NCBI GenBank assembly: GCA_021325175.1
Contig: JAJPHS010000139.1
Location: 1-64,000, forward strand
Direction of reading: 5' to 3'
DNA length: 64,000 bases
DNA from: Terriglobia bacterium
Lineage (GTDB): Bacteria; Acidobacteriota; Terriglobia; Bryobacterales; Bryobacteraceae
Notes under the pieces: model-generated
What the model was told of the DNA's origin: nothing
Database searches by the model: none
Seen by the model: only the letters and a program-made list of their open reading frames with translations
Shown here: in pieces, positions 50,681 to 63,605 of the stretch
Position numbering within the stretch: position 1 is the first letter of the stretch
Layout of the letters: every line of letters starts with the position of its first letter
Translations under genes and position numbers: made by a program

Positions 50681-52368
50681 GGGCCGCGGCGATCGCGCTC
50701 GCCTGTCTTTTGGCGGCCTGCTCTCCTCGCGCGAGCCAATCGCCAAACCCGCGCTTTCGCGATGCCGCCGCGGAAACGGGACTCGACTTTCATCATTTCA
50801 CCGGCGCGACGGGAAAATTTTATCTGCCGGAGATCATGGGATCGGGCGTGGCGCTGCTCGACTATGACGGCGACGGCGATCTGGACGTTTTTTTCGTGCA
50901 GGGCGCCCCGCTTGAACCCGGCGCTCCGTTGGTGTTCCCGCCGCCGGCCGGATTCAAGCCGGGCAACCGTCTTTATCGCAACCTGCTGAAGGAGACCGGC
51001 AAGCTGCGTTTCGTCGATGTCACCGAACAGGCCGGGCTCGCCTCGACGGGCTATGGCATGGGCGTCGCCGTGGCCGATTACAACAACGACGGCTATCCCG
51101 ATCTTTATGTGACAAATTTCGGGTCGAACGTTTTATACCGGAACAACGGCAACGGCGGCTTTACCGATGTCACCAGCGACGCGGGCCTTGCCGGCGGCGG
51201 ATGGAGCACCAGCGCAAGCTGGCTTGATTACGATCAGGACGGTCTGCTCGATCTTTATGTCGCGCGTTATCTGGACTTCACGGTGCGCGGAAACAAGGAC
51301 TGCTTCACGCCGGCCGGTGAGCCCGATTACTGCTCTCCGAAAGCTTATAAAGGTCTTGCCGGCCGGCTCTACCGGAATCTGGGAAATGGAAAGTTCGAAG
51401 ACGTAACGCGAAAAACGGGAGTGGGAGCGGTGGCCGCGCCGGGGCTGGGCGTCCGCTCGGCGGATTTCAACGGCGACGGCCGCCCTGATATCTACGTCGC
51501 CAACGACGGCGAGGCAAATCTTCTGTGGCTGAACAACGGCGACGGGACATTTCGTGAAGCGGCGCTGCTGGCGGGCGCTGCGTACTCGGCCGACGGGGTC
51601 GCCCGGGCGGGCATGGGTCTGGCGGTCGGCGATTTCGATGCGAGCGGAAATCAGAGCATCTTCGTCACTAATCTTACGCGCGAAGGCGCGACGCTTTATC
51701 GAAACTCCGGCAACGCGCAATTCAGCGATTCGACCATGCAGGTCGGGCTTTATCTGCCGACGGTCCCGTTTACCGGATTCGGAACGGAGTGGTTCGACTA
51801 CGATAATGACGGCCGCCCGGATCTATTTATCGCCAATGGCGCGGTGACCATGGTGGAAGCACTGCGCGGCGAGCGCTACCCGTATCATCAGCGCAATCTG
51901 CTGCTGCATAACGAAGGCGCGCGGTTTCGCGACGTGAGCGCAGAGGCCGGTTCGCCGTTCGGCTTATCGGAGGTCGGCCGAGGCGCGGCCTTTGGCGACA
52001 TCGATAACAACGGCACTGTGGATATTGTCGTGGCGAATAATAATGGTCCGGCGCGGCTCCTGCTGAACGAAACGAAATCGCCGGGCCATTGGCTGGAGCT
52101 ACGCCTTCGCGGCGTGAAATCGAATCGCGACGCAATCGGCGCACGGGTCGTAGTGCGAAGGAGCGGCGGGCCGCCGCTAGCCGCCCAAGTCCACACCGAT
52201 GGCAGCTATCTGAGTTCGAGCGACCCGCGTATCCACTTGGGGGTGGGGGATGCCGCGGCTGTCTCGATTGTGGTCGAATGGCCCAGCGGGCTCAAGGAAG
52301 AGTGGACGAACGTCCGCGTCGATTCCGAAATCATCCTCGTTGAAGGCTCCGGCCGTCGCGTTCCATAG
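50677..52368 (+). CDS. CRTAC1-type FG-GAP/VCBS + ASPIC/UnbV lipoprotein
   Basis: ALACLLAACSPRAS lipobox; ALLDYDGDGDLDVFFVQG; VADYNNDGYPDLYVTNFG; GVKSNRDAIGARVVVRRSGGPPLAAQVHTDGSYLSSSDPRIHLGVGDAAAVSIVVEWPSG. Confidence 0.92.
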   Translation: MRAAAIALACLLAACSPRASQSPNPRFRDAAAETGLDFHHFTGATGKFYLPEIMGSGVALLDYDGDGDLDVFFVQGAPLEPGAPLVFPPPAGFKPGNRLYRNLLKETGKLRFVDVTEQAGLASTGYGMGVAVADYNNDGYPDLYVTNFGSNVLYRNNGNGGFTDVTSDAGLAGGGWSTSASWLDYDQDGLLDLYVARYLDFTVRGNKDCFTPAGEPDYCSPKAYKGLAGRLYRNLGNGKFEDVTRKTGVGAVAAPGLGVRSADFNGDGRPDIYVANDGEANLLWLNNGDGTFREAALLAGAAYSADGVARAGMGLAVGDFDASGNQSIFVTNLTREGATLYRNSGNAQFSDSTMQVGLYLPTVPFTGFGTEWFDYDNDGRPDLFIANGAVTMVEALRGERYPYHQRNLLLHNEGARFRDVSAEAGSPFGLSEVGRGAAFGDIDNNGTVDIVVANNNGPARLLLNETKSPGHWLELRLRGVKSNRDAIGARVVVRRSGGPPLAAQVHTDGSYLSSSDPRIHLGVGDAAAVSIVVEWPSGLKEEWTNVRVDSEIILVEGSGRRVP

Positions 52369-52397
52369 CTCGATTGTTTTCTTGCGTATGGGCTGGT

Positions 52398-52413
52398 GTT
52401 ACGCCTTCGTAAC
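52398..52413. promoter_or_regulatory. perfect inverted repeat GTTACG-CCTT-CGTAAC, operator candidate
   Basis: 6-bp arms in the 157-bp gap before the TonB receptor ATG. Confidence 0.3.
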
Positions 52414-52525
52414 AGCAGCAACATACGCCATGAAACTTGCGATTACCCCCAAGCTCCAGGTGACAATCACGAAACATGGTCGGGTGGTCGATCCACGTAG
52501 TCTCATCGAGCCAGGGGGTGTGTTC

Positions 52526-55500
52526 ATGTCCGCGAAATGTTTAGGAATGGCGTGCGTCGCGGCGATGTTGGCGTCCGTTCCGTCATATGGGCAGCTTCTG
52601 AAGGGAACGATTCTGGGCAGCGTCACGGATCAGACCCATGCAGTCATGCCCATGGTCCCGGTGCAATTGACGGAAGTGAACACCAACTATCAGCGGACCG
52701 AAACCACCAACGACGCTGGATTTTTCGCGTTCGCGAACCTGGACCCCGGCACTTACCGGATCAATATCAAACAGCCGGGATTTAAGGAAGCCAAGCGGGA
52801 AGGCATCGCGCTTGAAGTAAACCAGACGATCCGCGCCGATTTCGAGTTGTCCCCGGGCGACGTGACGCAGGTGGTGGACGTAACCAGCGAAGCGCCAGTG
52901 CTGCAAACCGATCGCGCCGACACCGGCGGGCAGGTAGAGGCCAGCCAGATCCGGGATCTGACCATCGCCAACCAGAGGAATTATCAGGCGACGCTGGTGC
53001 TTTTGCCGGGCGCGACGGCGGGCTACCGGTCCAATTCGCCGTTTTTTAACTCGCAGGAGTCATTGCAGGTGCCGGTGAACGGCCTGGACCGGCAGAACAA
53101 CTTCATGATCGAGGGTCTGGATAACAACATTGAGCAGGACAACAACTTAACGGCCGTGGTGCTGCCTCCGGACGCGATCCAGACGGTCAGCGTGAGCACC
53201 ACCGCTTACGACCCGGAGTTTGGGCGGGCGGGAGCGGCGGCGGTGAACGTGATCATGAAATCCGGCACCAACAATTTCCATGGAACGCTGTTTGAATATC
53301 ACAACAACAGCGACTTTCAGGCGCGCAACTTCTTCTCTTATACGCCGCCCAAGGTGCCGCACGCAGTTCACAACCAATATGGCGGCTCGGCCGGCGGGCA
53401 TATCATTCGTGACAAGCTGTTCTACTTCGCCGACTTTCAGGGAACGAACGATATTGTCGGGCAGATCGCCACGCCGACCATCCCTACCGCGGCGATGCGA
53501 ACCGGCGATTTCAGCGCGTCGCCGACCGTGATTTACGATCCGCAGACGGGCAATCCGGCGACGGGCGCCGGCCGCACTCCGTTTCCCAACCAGCAGATTC
53601 CCGCCAATCGCATCAGCCCCATTTTCCGGGACTACATGAGCCTGCTGCCGGAGCCGACGCTTCCCGGGCAATCGAATAACATCGGAATCGCGACCGACCA
53701 GACGAAACAGATTTATTCCTTCGATACCAAGATCGACTGGGTGATCGACGCCAAGAACACGATGTTCGTCCGCTACAGTTTCGCGCACCTGAACGTGACC
53801 AATCCGGGCCTGTACGGCCCCGGGCTGGGAATCTACGGCGGGCCATCGAACAGCGGATTTGACGCAACGGGTCCGGCGCTGAATCAGAGCCCCGGCTTGA
53901 ACTACAGCCATATTTTCAGCCCGACGCTGGTGACCGAGGTTCGCTTGGGCGCGGTTCGCAACCGGAACGACGCGACCAACGTGGACACCGGCTTGAATCT
54001 GTCGCAAAAATTCGGCATTCCGAACGGGAATATCGGCGGATTCTGGTACGAAGGCTTGGCCGAGGTTTTCGTCAACGGATACGATACGCCGATGGTCGGC
54101 GTGAATGGCTGCCTGCCCTGGCGGCGCGCCAATACCAACTACGAAACGGCGAACAACTGGACCAAAACGAAAGGCACGCACGTGATCTCCTGGGGTGGCG
54201 GCTGGCGGCATGAAAATTATTTCCTGCTGCAAACCGCCACATTCAGCCCGCGAGGCCGGTTCACGTTTACCGCCGGACCTACGACGCTCAACGCGCCGGG
54301 AATCGCCAATAGTTACGCCAACGCATTGGCGTCGTTTGAACTCGATCAGCCGAACGGGATTGGCCGCGACCTGGCGGGAATCGAGCCGGTCCGAAACGAC
54401 ACGGTGGAGGCTTTATACGTCCACGACAAGTGGCAGGCCACGCCGAAACTGACGCTCGATTTGGGCGCCCGGTGGGAATATTGGCCTGCATCGCATCCGC
54501 AATTTCCCGGCGGGCAGTTTAATTACGATCCGAATACCAACAGCTTGCTGGCGGCCGGATACGGAAACATCCCGATGGATCTCGGCGTAAAAAATTATCC
54601 GAAAAATGTCTATCCGAGAGAAGGGCTTGCCTACCGGTTGAACGAGAAGACCGTGATCCGCGCCGGGTTCGGGATGAGCAGCGTTTATCGCTATATCGCG
54701 AACTGGCAGGGTCCGGTGAAGCAAAACCAGCAGTTGATCGCGGCCAACTCATTTGTCGCGGCCGGATCGATGGCCGGCGGATTCCCCCAGCCGCAATTCT
54801 TCGTCATCCCGCAGAACGGCATCATCACCAACGCTCCCAACCAGAACTATTCAGTGACTCCCACGAAAGTCCCGGTCCCGTATACCGAAAGCTGGAACTT
54901 CACCATCCAGCGGACGCTGCCGGCGAGTCTTACGCTTGAGGTCGCGTATGTGGGCAATCACGGTCTGTTTATCTCCAATTCGAACGTGATCAACAGCGGG
55001 ATCAACATTAACGCGGCGCCGGTTGCGGGAAAGGGCGCGGCGAGCGAGCCGGAAAATATCGCCTTCGGCCGCACCGCCACTACCAATTATCCGTTCTTTG
55101 AAGGCTCCCATTACGAGGCGCTTCAGGTGAAGTTGAATCGCCGGTTTGCCAACGGGTTTATGATGACGACGGCGTATACCTTCGGCAAGGGAATTGACTA
55201 TTCTCCCTATAATTTGCTTGGGTACGCGTCGCTGCCGGGCCTGACCAGATATAATCGGGCGAATACGTTTACCTACACCGCCACCTGGCTGGTGCCGTTC
55301 GGGACCGGCAGAAAGTATCTGACCAGTGGTCCTGGAAAATACATTCTCGGCGACTGGCAGATTGCCGCGCTGTGGACCTGGGAGAGCGGGCTGCCGTTGA
55401 ACTTTGTCACCGGCGCGGGCTCCAACCTATCCACGCCGCTGAATGCTCCCGGAAATGCGCAGACGCCGGAACTGGTCGCTCCGGTCCAGATTTTGGGCCA

Positions 55501-55831
55501 TGAAGGGCCGGGGCAGTATTGGTTCACGGCAAGCTCGTTCGCGGCGCCGCCTGCGGGCACCATCGGAAACGTCGGCCGGGATATTCTGTATGGTCCAAAT
55601 CTGTTTTCGATTAACGCCTCGCTGACGCGGCAGTTCAGCCTCACCGAGCGATTTAAACTGGCGTTCCGCGCCGAAGCCTTCAATTTGACCAACACGCCGG
55701 AGTTCGATCTGCCCGACACGACCTTCGGCGACGCGCAGTTCGGCCAGATCACGACCGCCAATCAGAGCGCCCAGGCCGTCAAAGTGAATCCGAACCGGCT
55801 GCTGCAACTCAGTCTGCGGTTGTCCTTCTGA
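52526..55831 (+). CDS. TonB-dependent receptor with carboxypeptidase-regulatory-like N-terminal domain (Oar-like)
   Basis: MSAKCLGMACVAAMLASVPSYGQ signal; GTILGSVTDQTHAVMPMVPVQLTEVNTNYQRTETTNDAGFFAFANLDPGTYRINIKQPGF; C-terminal beta-barrel ending LRLSF. Confidence 0.92.
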   Translation: MSAKCLGMACVAAMLASVPSYGQLLKGTILGSVTDQTHAVMPMVPVQLTEVNTNYQRTETTNDAGFFAFANLDPGTYRINIKQPGFKEAKREGIALEVNQTIRADFELSPGDVTQVVDVTSEAPVLQTDRADTGGQVEASQIRDLTIANQRNYQATLVLLPGATAGYRSNSPFFNSQESLQVPVNGLDRQNNFMIEGLDNNIEQDNNLTAVVLPPDAIQTVSVSTTAYDPEFGRAGAAAVNVIMKSGTNNFHGTLFEYHNNSDFQARNFFSYTPPKVPHAVHNQYGGSAGGHIIRDKLFYFADFQGTNDIVGQIATPTIPTAAMRTGDFSASPTVIYDPQTGNPATGAGRTPFPNQQIPANRISPIFRDYMSLLPEPTLPGQSNNIGIATDQTKQIYSFDTKIDWVIDAKNTMFVRYSFAHLNVTNPGLYGPGLGIYGGPSNSGFDATGPALNQSPGLNYSHIFSPTLVTEVRLGAVRNRNDATNVDTGLNLSQKFGIPNGNIGGFWYEGLAEVFVNGYDTPMVGVNGCLPWRRANTNYETANNWTKTKGTHVISWGGGWRHENYFLLQTATFSPRGRFTFTAGPTTLNAPGIANSYANALASFELDQPNGIGRDLAGIEPVRNDTVEALYVHDKWQATPKLTLDLGARWEYWPASHPQFPGGQFNYDPNTNSLLAAGYGNIPMDLGVKNYPKNVYPREGLAYRLNEKTVIRAGFGMSSVYRYIANWQGPVKQNQQLIAANSFVAAGSMAGGFPQPQFFVIPQNGIITNAPNQNYSVTPTKVPVPYTESWNFTIQRTLPASLTLEVAYVGNHGLFISNSNVINSGININAAPVAGKGAASEPENIAFGRTATTNYPFFEGSHYEALQVKLNRRFANGFMMTTAYTFGKGIDYSPYNLLGYASLPGLTRYNRANTFTYTATWLVPFGTGRKYLTSGPGKYILGDWQIAALWTWESGLPLNFVTGAGSNLSTPLNAPGNAQTPELVAPVQILGHEGPGQYWFTASSFAAPPAGTIGNVGRDILYGPNLFSINASLTRQFSLTERFKLAFRAEAFNLTNTPEFDLPDTTFGDAQFGQITTANQSAQAVKVNPNRLLQLSLRLSF

Positions 55832-55838
55832 GATAGGA

Positions 55839-57008
55839 TTGGAGGCGTGGCCGAGTGCAGGACGCACGTTTTCAACCCGCCGGGCATTCCTCGCCGCGGG
55901 TCTGGCTCTTCCGTTTGCGGCGCTGGCGGCGGATGAGCAGCTGGTCCCCTTCGCCGATTACGATCCGGAATATCGCGCCGACGCGCAGGACGATCATCCG
56001 CGCGTAAAATCGTTTGATTTGCGCAAGCTTGATTCGCCGATCACGCCCGCGAGCGATTTTTTCACTTTTCATCAGACCAGCACGCTCGACTTGGACGCGC
56101 AAGCCTGGCGGCTGCGGATCGGCGGATTAGTAAAGCGACCAGTCGAGCTCGCGCTTTCCGATCTTCTCAAGCGGGACCGCCGCGAGATGCTGGTCACGAT
56201 CGAATGCTCCGGCAACACTGGCGATCCGCAAATCATGAACGGATTGGTGAGCACCGCGGTGTGGTCCGGCGTCGGTTTGGCGGCGCTGCTGAACGAGTGC
56301 GGCGTGCTGCCGGAAGCTCGCGAGGCGGTCTTGCTCGGCGCCGATGTCGAACAGGACCCGAAATTCGAGGCCGGCGGGGCCAGCTATGTTTCCCCGCACG
56401 GCTGGAGTCTGTTTATCCAGGATGCGATGGCGGCCGGGAATCTGCTGGCCTTCGCGATGAATGGCCGGCCGCTTGAGCCCGAACATGGTTTTCCGCTGCG
56501 GCTGGTGATGCCGGGATGGTATGGCATGTCGCAGATCAAATGGCTCACGCGAATCGAGCTGATCGACTGGCATTACGAAGGCCGGCACATGGCGCGAAAT
56601 TATCAGAGCCTGCGCGCGCTGGATGGCGATCTCTGGCTCGATAGCTCGATCTCGCGCAACCGCTTGAAATCGGTGGTGGCGAGAGTCACGCGGCGGCGCG
56701 CCGGTCAGAAATTCGAATATAAGATCGCCGGCGCGGCCTGGGGCGGACCCGCGACGATCAACCGCATCGAAGTGCGGATCGACGGCGGCGAATGGCGCGC
56801 CGCCACGATCGAGGAGCGCGCCGGCGATGAGGCTTGGGTTCTCTGGTCGATGCGCTGGCCGGAGGCCGCGGCGGGCGAGCACGTGATCGTTTCGCGGGCG
56901 ATCAACGCTCGCGGCGAGATTCAGCCCACTCGCGAGGAAATCGCGAAGCTGCGCGTCAGCAACCGCGAAGACAATTCGCAATGGCCGCGGCGTGTGCGGA
57001 TCGAATAG
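55839..57008 (+). CDS. sulfite oxidase-like molybdopterin-dependent oxidoreductase (Tat-type signal)
   Basis: STRRAFLAAGLALPFAALA; RREMLVTIECSGNTGDPQIMNG; GFPLRLVMPGWYGMSQIKWLTRIEL. Confidence 0.9.
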   Translation: MEAWPSAGRTFSTRRAFLAAGLALPFAALAADEQLVPFADYDPEYRADAQDDHPRVKSFDLRKLDSPITPASDFFTFHQTSTLDLDAQAWRLRIGGLVKRPVELALSDLLKRDRREMLVTIECSGNTGDPQIMNGLVSTAVWSGVGLAALLNECGVLPEAREAVLLGADVEQDPKFEAGGASYVSPHGWSLFIQDAMAAGNLLAFAMNGRPLEPEHGFPLRLVMPGWYGMSQIKWLTRIELIDWHYEGRHMARNYQSLRALDGDLWLDSSISRNRLKSVVARVTRRRAGQKFEYKIAGAAWGGPATINRIEVRIDGGEWRAATIEERAGDEAWVLWSMRWPEAAAGEHVIVSRAINARGEIQPTREEIAKLRVSNREDNSQWPRRVRIE

Positions 57009-57012
57009 AGAA

Positions 57013-57982
57013 TCACCGCGCGCGAGTGCCCGGCCGGAGCGAAAAAAAGCTCACCGACGATTCGGCGACGCGCCCGGCGGCATCGACCAAAGCTCGCGCT
57101 TCGAGTCCCGGCTCGCGAGGCGTGCCGAAGCGCAGATCGATCAACTCGACCGCGGTTCCGTCCACGGCAGGCGTGATCTTCCAGAACGGCAGTTGATCGA
57201 ATTTCGCGAATTTCTGAAACGCCGGCGTCGCGCGCGCCGCTTCGATCGCGGGCGACGGCTCAGGCGCGTAATCGATGCGGCCCGCGTCCGGATCGAATGT
57301 TCCACGCAGATCGATGGAGATGTCCTCCACCCAACCGGGGCCTTCGACGACGCCGCGCCAGCGCCAGATTGCGCCCTCGGCGAGCGCGGCCACCCGTTGC
57401 GGGACCGATCCGTTGAACAGGTGCGCTCCCATTTCCGCCAGCGCGCGCTGATGGGCCGCCGATCGCGCGCCTTCATACGCCGCCAGCGCGATCAGCGCGC
57501 ACCAGGCCCATCCGCGCTTGGGGCCGCGCGACTTGGCTCCGATTTCGCCGCTCACCATACGCGCCAGCGCCGGCGCCGCCACCGCCAGCAGCAAAATCGC
57601 CCAGATCCACGGATCCACCACGCCGGTTTGATCCAGCCGCAGCCAGCGCGCGGAAAACGGAAGCAGCAAGCGGACGCCGTAAACATTGGTCCAATCGAGC
57701 AGAAGATGGCTCAGCACGCCGGCCAGCGAAAAAAAATAGGCCCAGCAGGAGATGCGCCGCCCCAGAACGATCAGCGCCGCGATCAGCGCCATCAGCGGCG
57801 CGAAGGCAAACGAGTGAGTATAGCCGCGATGCCAGCTTAAATACGACAGCGTTCCGCCGGCAAGCGAAATTACGTCAACGTCCGGGAGGTTCGCGGCGAC
57901 GATCATCAGCGGCGCGGCTCGCGGGATTTTCCGGTCGATTCCGCTTCGCGACATCATCAGCCCGACCAGGGAGTGCGTCAGG

Positions 57983-57990
<8 letters not shown>
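57013..57990 (-). CDS. membrane-bound metal-dependent hydrolase (YdjM-like)
   Basis: MDNLTHSLVGLMMSRSG; HRGYTHSFAFAPLMALI; SHLLLDWTNVYGVRLLLPF. Confidence 0.88.
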
Positions 57991-60959
<2,969 letters not shown>

Positions 60960-61550
60960 ATGGGCCATCTCAAAAACGTTCTGGTCTCCTGGGGGCCCGC
61001 GGGAATCTTTCTGTTCGCCGTAATCGACGGCGCCGGCGTGCCCAATCCGGGCGGAACGGACCTGCTGCTGATTGCGGTCACCATCGCGCAGCCTTCCTCG
61101 ATGCTGCTGGCGGCGGGTCTGGCGGTGCTGGGAGCATTGGCCGGCAGCGTGATCTTCTATGAAATTTTCAGCCGCGGAGGAGAACGTGTGCTCAGCCGCT
61201 ATACGTCCTCGGGCCGGGGCCTGCGCCTTCGCGCGTGGTTCCTCCGCTACGGCCTGATCACCGTCTTTATTCCCGCGCTGCTGCCGATTCCGGTTTTGCC
61301 ATTCAAACTTTTCGCCGCCTCGGCCAGCGCGATGCGAGTCGGCCGTGCGCGATTCCTCATGGTGATTCTTGCCGGACGCGTGCCGCGCTATTTTGGCCTC
61401 GCCTATCTCGGCTCGACGCTCGGCGAAAAAAGCTGGCCGTGGGTTCAGGCGCACATCTGGCTGTTTTGTGTGATCGCGATCGTGCTGTTCGCCGGGTTGT
61501 ATTTCGCGGCTCGCTCCGCCTCGAAAAGCGGCGCCGGGCAGGAATTTTGA
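60960..61550 (+). CDS. DedA/VTT-domain membrane protein
   Basis: DGAGVPNPGGTDLLLIAVTIAQPSS; RYGLITVFIPALLPIPVLPFKLFAASASAMRVGRARFLMVILAGRVPRYFGLAYLG. Confidence 0.85.
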   Translation: MGHLKNVLVSWGPAGIFLFAVIDGAGVPNPGGTDLLLIAVTIAQPSSMLLAAGLAVLGALAGSVIFYEIFSRGGERVLSRYTSSGRGLRLRAWFLRYGLITVFIPALLPIPVLPFKLFAASASAMRVGRARFLMVILAGRVPRYFGLAYLGSTLGEKSWPWVQAHIWLFCVIAIVLFAGLYFAARSASKSGAGQEF

Positions 61551-61558
61551 ACCCCTTG

Positions 61559-61582
61559 ACCCGCAACCAACCAGCGGGTTTT
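61559..61582 (+). terminator. weak intrinsic terminator candidate
   Basis: ACCCGC-N9-GCGGGT followed by TTT. Confidence 0.45.
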
Positions 61583-61612
61583 GAATCTATATCCGTATAA
61601 TAGGGGAAACAA

Positions 61613-61630
61613 GCCTCCCCAGCGGAGGGC
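61613..61630 (+). promoter_or_regulatory. hairpin that would occlude the nadA Shine-Dalgarno
   Basis: GCCTCC-ccagc-GGAGG(G)C, GGAGG lies 6 nt before ATG. Confidence 0.4.
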
Positions 61631-61634
61631 GAAC

Positions 61635-62564
61635 ATGCTCGCCACAGCTTCCATCACCGAGGAAATCGCCGAGCTGAAGCGCGCGCGCCGCGCCATCATT
61701 CTCGCGCACCATTATCAGGACCCGGAAATTCAGGATCTGGCCGACGCGGTCGGCGACAGCCTGGAGCTGGCGCGGAAAGCTCGCGCTTTCGAGGGCGACG
61801 TGATCGCGTTTTGCGGCGTCTGGTTCATGGCCGAAACGGCCAAAGTCCTGAATCCGGAGCGAATCGTGATTGTTCCCGATCGCGACGCCGGATGCAGCCT
61901 GGTCGATTCCTGCCCGGCGGGGAAGCTGCGCGAGTGGAAGGCGAAAAATCCCGGCTACGCGATTGTCAGCTACATCAATACATCAATCGAGGTAAAAGCC
62001 GAAAGCGATATCCTCTGCACTTCGCGTAACGCCGTGAATATCGTCAACTCGATTCCGGCCGAGCAGCCGATTCTGTTCGTCCCCGATATCAACCTCGGCA
62101 ACTACGTTCGCGAGCAAACCGGCCGCGCCGATATGAAGATCTGGCAGGGCGCCTGCATCGTGCACGCCACGTTTGCCGCGCGCAAGCTTTCCCGGGCGCG
62201 CTCGGAGCATCCTTCGGCTCTGGTCGCCGCGCATCCGGAATGCCCGGGCGATGTCCTCGCGATGGCCGATTTTATCGGCTCGACGTCGGCGATCATTGAC
62301 TGGTGCGCCGCGCAGAACGCCTCCGAGTTCATCGTAATGACCGAAAGCGGGGTGCGGCATTCGCTGGAAAAACTCGCGCCGGAAAAGACGTTCCACTTCA
62401 TCCCCAACGAGCAGTGCAATTGCAGCGAATGTCCCTACATGAAGCGCAACACGCTCGAAAAGCTGCGCGACGCGCTGCGCAATCTCTCGCCGCGCGTCGA
62501 TCTTTCGCCGGAGCTGATAGAGCGCGCGCGCCGGCCCATCGATCGCATGTTGGCGGTCCAATGA
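61635..62564 (+). CDS. nadA: quinolinate synthase
   Basis: AIILAHHYQDPEIQDLADAVGDSLELAR; FCGVWFMAETAKVLNPERIVIVPDRDAGCSLVDSCP; HPECPGDVLAMADFIGSTSAI; NEQCNCSECPYMKRNTLEKL. Confidence 0.97.
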   Translation: MLATASITEEIAELKRARRAIILAHHYQDPEIQDLADAVGDSLELARKARAFEGDVIAFCGVWFMAETAKVLNPERIVIVPDRDAGCSLVDSCPAGKLREWKAKNPGYAIVSYINTSIEVKAESDILCTSRNAVNIVNSIPAEQPILFVPDINLGNYVREQTGRADMKIWQGACIVHATFAARKLSRARSEHPSALVAAHPECPGDVLAMADFIGSTSAIIDWCAAQNASEFIVMTESGVRHSLEKLAPEKTFHFIPNEQCNCSECPYMKRNTLEKLRDALRNLSPRVDLSPELIERARRPIDRMLAVQ

Positions 62565-63547
62565 ATCTTGTCGATAGCTTCGGCCGTCTGCACGATAATC
62601 TGCGCATTTCCGTCACGGATCGCTGCAATATCCGCTGTTTTTACTGCATGCCGGAAGCGGGCGTGAAGTTTCAGCCGCACGATCAGATCCTGCGTTTCGA
62701 GGAAATTGAGCGCTTCGTTCGCGTGGCCGTCACGCTGGGCGTGCGCAAAGTGCGCGTCACCGGAGGCGAGCCGCTGGTGCGCAAGGATCTTCCGGTCCTG
62801 ATCCGCAAGCTGGCCGCGATTGAAGGCGTCCAGGATCTGGCGCTCACCACCAATGGCGTTTTGCTCGGCGAGCAGGCCCGGGCGCTCTACGATGCCGGGC
62901 TGCGCCGGATCAACGTGCATCTGGATACTCTGGACCGCGAACGTTTTAAACAGATCACCCGGCGCGACGATCTGGCAAAGGTGCTGGAGGCGATTGAGAT
63001 CTGCCGCGAGCTGGGTTACGGTCCGATTAAAATCAACGCCGTCGCGGTGAAGAATCTGGTCGAAGCCGATATCGTGCCGCTGGCTCGCTTTGGACGGGAG
63101 CGCGGCATCGAGATTCGCTACATCGAATTCATGCCGCTCGACGCGCAGAATCTGTGGGATCGCGGCCGCGTTCTGCTTGCCGAGGACATAATCGCGATGC
63201 TCGAGCGTGAAATCGGGCCGCTCGAAGAAATCGCGGGCGGCGATCCGCGCGCCCCGGCAACCGAATATCGCTTCGCCGACGGCATCGGTCGGGTCGGATT
63301 CATCGCCAGCGTCAGCCGCCCGTTCTGCCTGAACTGCAACCGCATCCGCCTGACCGCCGACGGAAAATTGCGCTACTGCCTGTTCGCGATCGAGGAGACG
63401 GACGTCCGTTCGATTCTGCGCGGCGGAAGCGACGAGGATCTACGAGCCGCAATTCGCGCCAACGTTTCGGCGAAGTGGCTGGGACACGAAATCAACTCAA
63501 CACAATTCGTCCCCCCGCCAAGACCCATGTATTCCATCGGCGGCTAA
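62561..63547 (+). CDS. moaA: GTP 3',8-cyclase
   Basis: LVDSFGRLHDNLRISVTDRCNIRCFYCMPEAGV; VRVTGGEPLVRKDLPVLI; FCLNCNRIRLTADGKLRYCLF. Confidence 0.97.
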   Translation: MNLVDSFGRLHDNLRISVTDRCNIRCFYCMPEAGVKFQPHDQILRFEEIERFVRVAVTLGVRKVRVTGGEPLVRKDLPVLIRKLAAIEGVQDLALTTNGVLLGEQARALYDAGLRRINVHLDTLDRERFKQITRRDDLAKVLEAIEICRELGYGPIKINAVAVKNLVEADIVPLARFGRERGIEIRYIEFMPLDAQNLWDRGRVLLAEDIIAMLEREIGPLEEIAGGDPRAPATEYRFADGIGRVGFIASVSRPFCLNCNRIRLTADGKLRYCLFAIEETDVRSILRGGSDEDLRAAIRANVSAKWLGHEINSTQFVPPPRPMYSIGG

Positions 63548-63605
63548 TTCCCCGATTCACGGAGAGTCGGCGCGCGAGGTTCGCCGTTCGGTCTAAGCTT
63601 GAAGA

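Noticed and set aside
49196-50746. 781-aa minus ORF 48401-50746 as one large protein
   Set aside because: Its N-terminal 500 aa is antisense to a clear TPR gene and is low-complexity; the real CitE-like gene starts at 49195 (MTPIPRSYLFVPATRPDRF).
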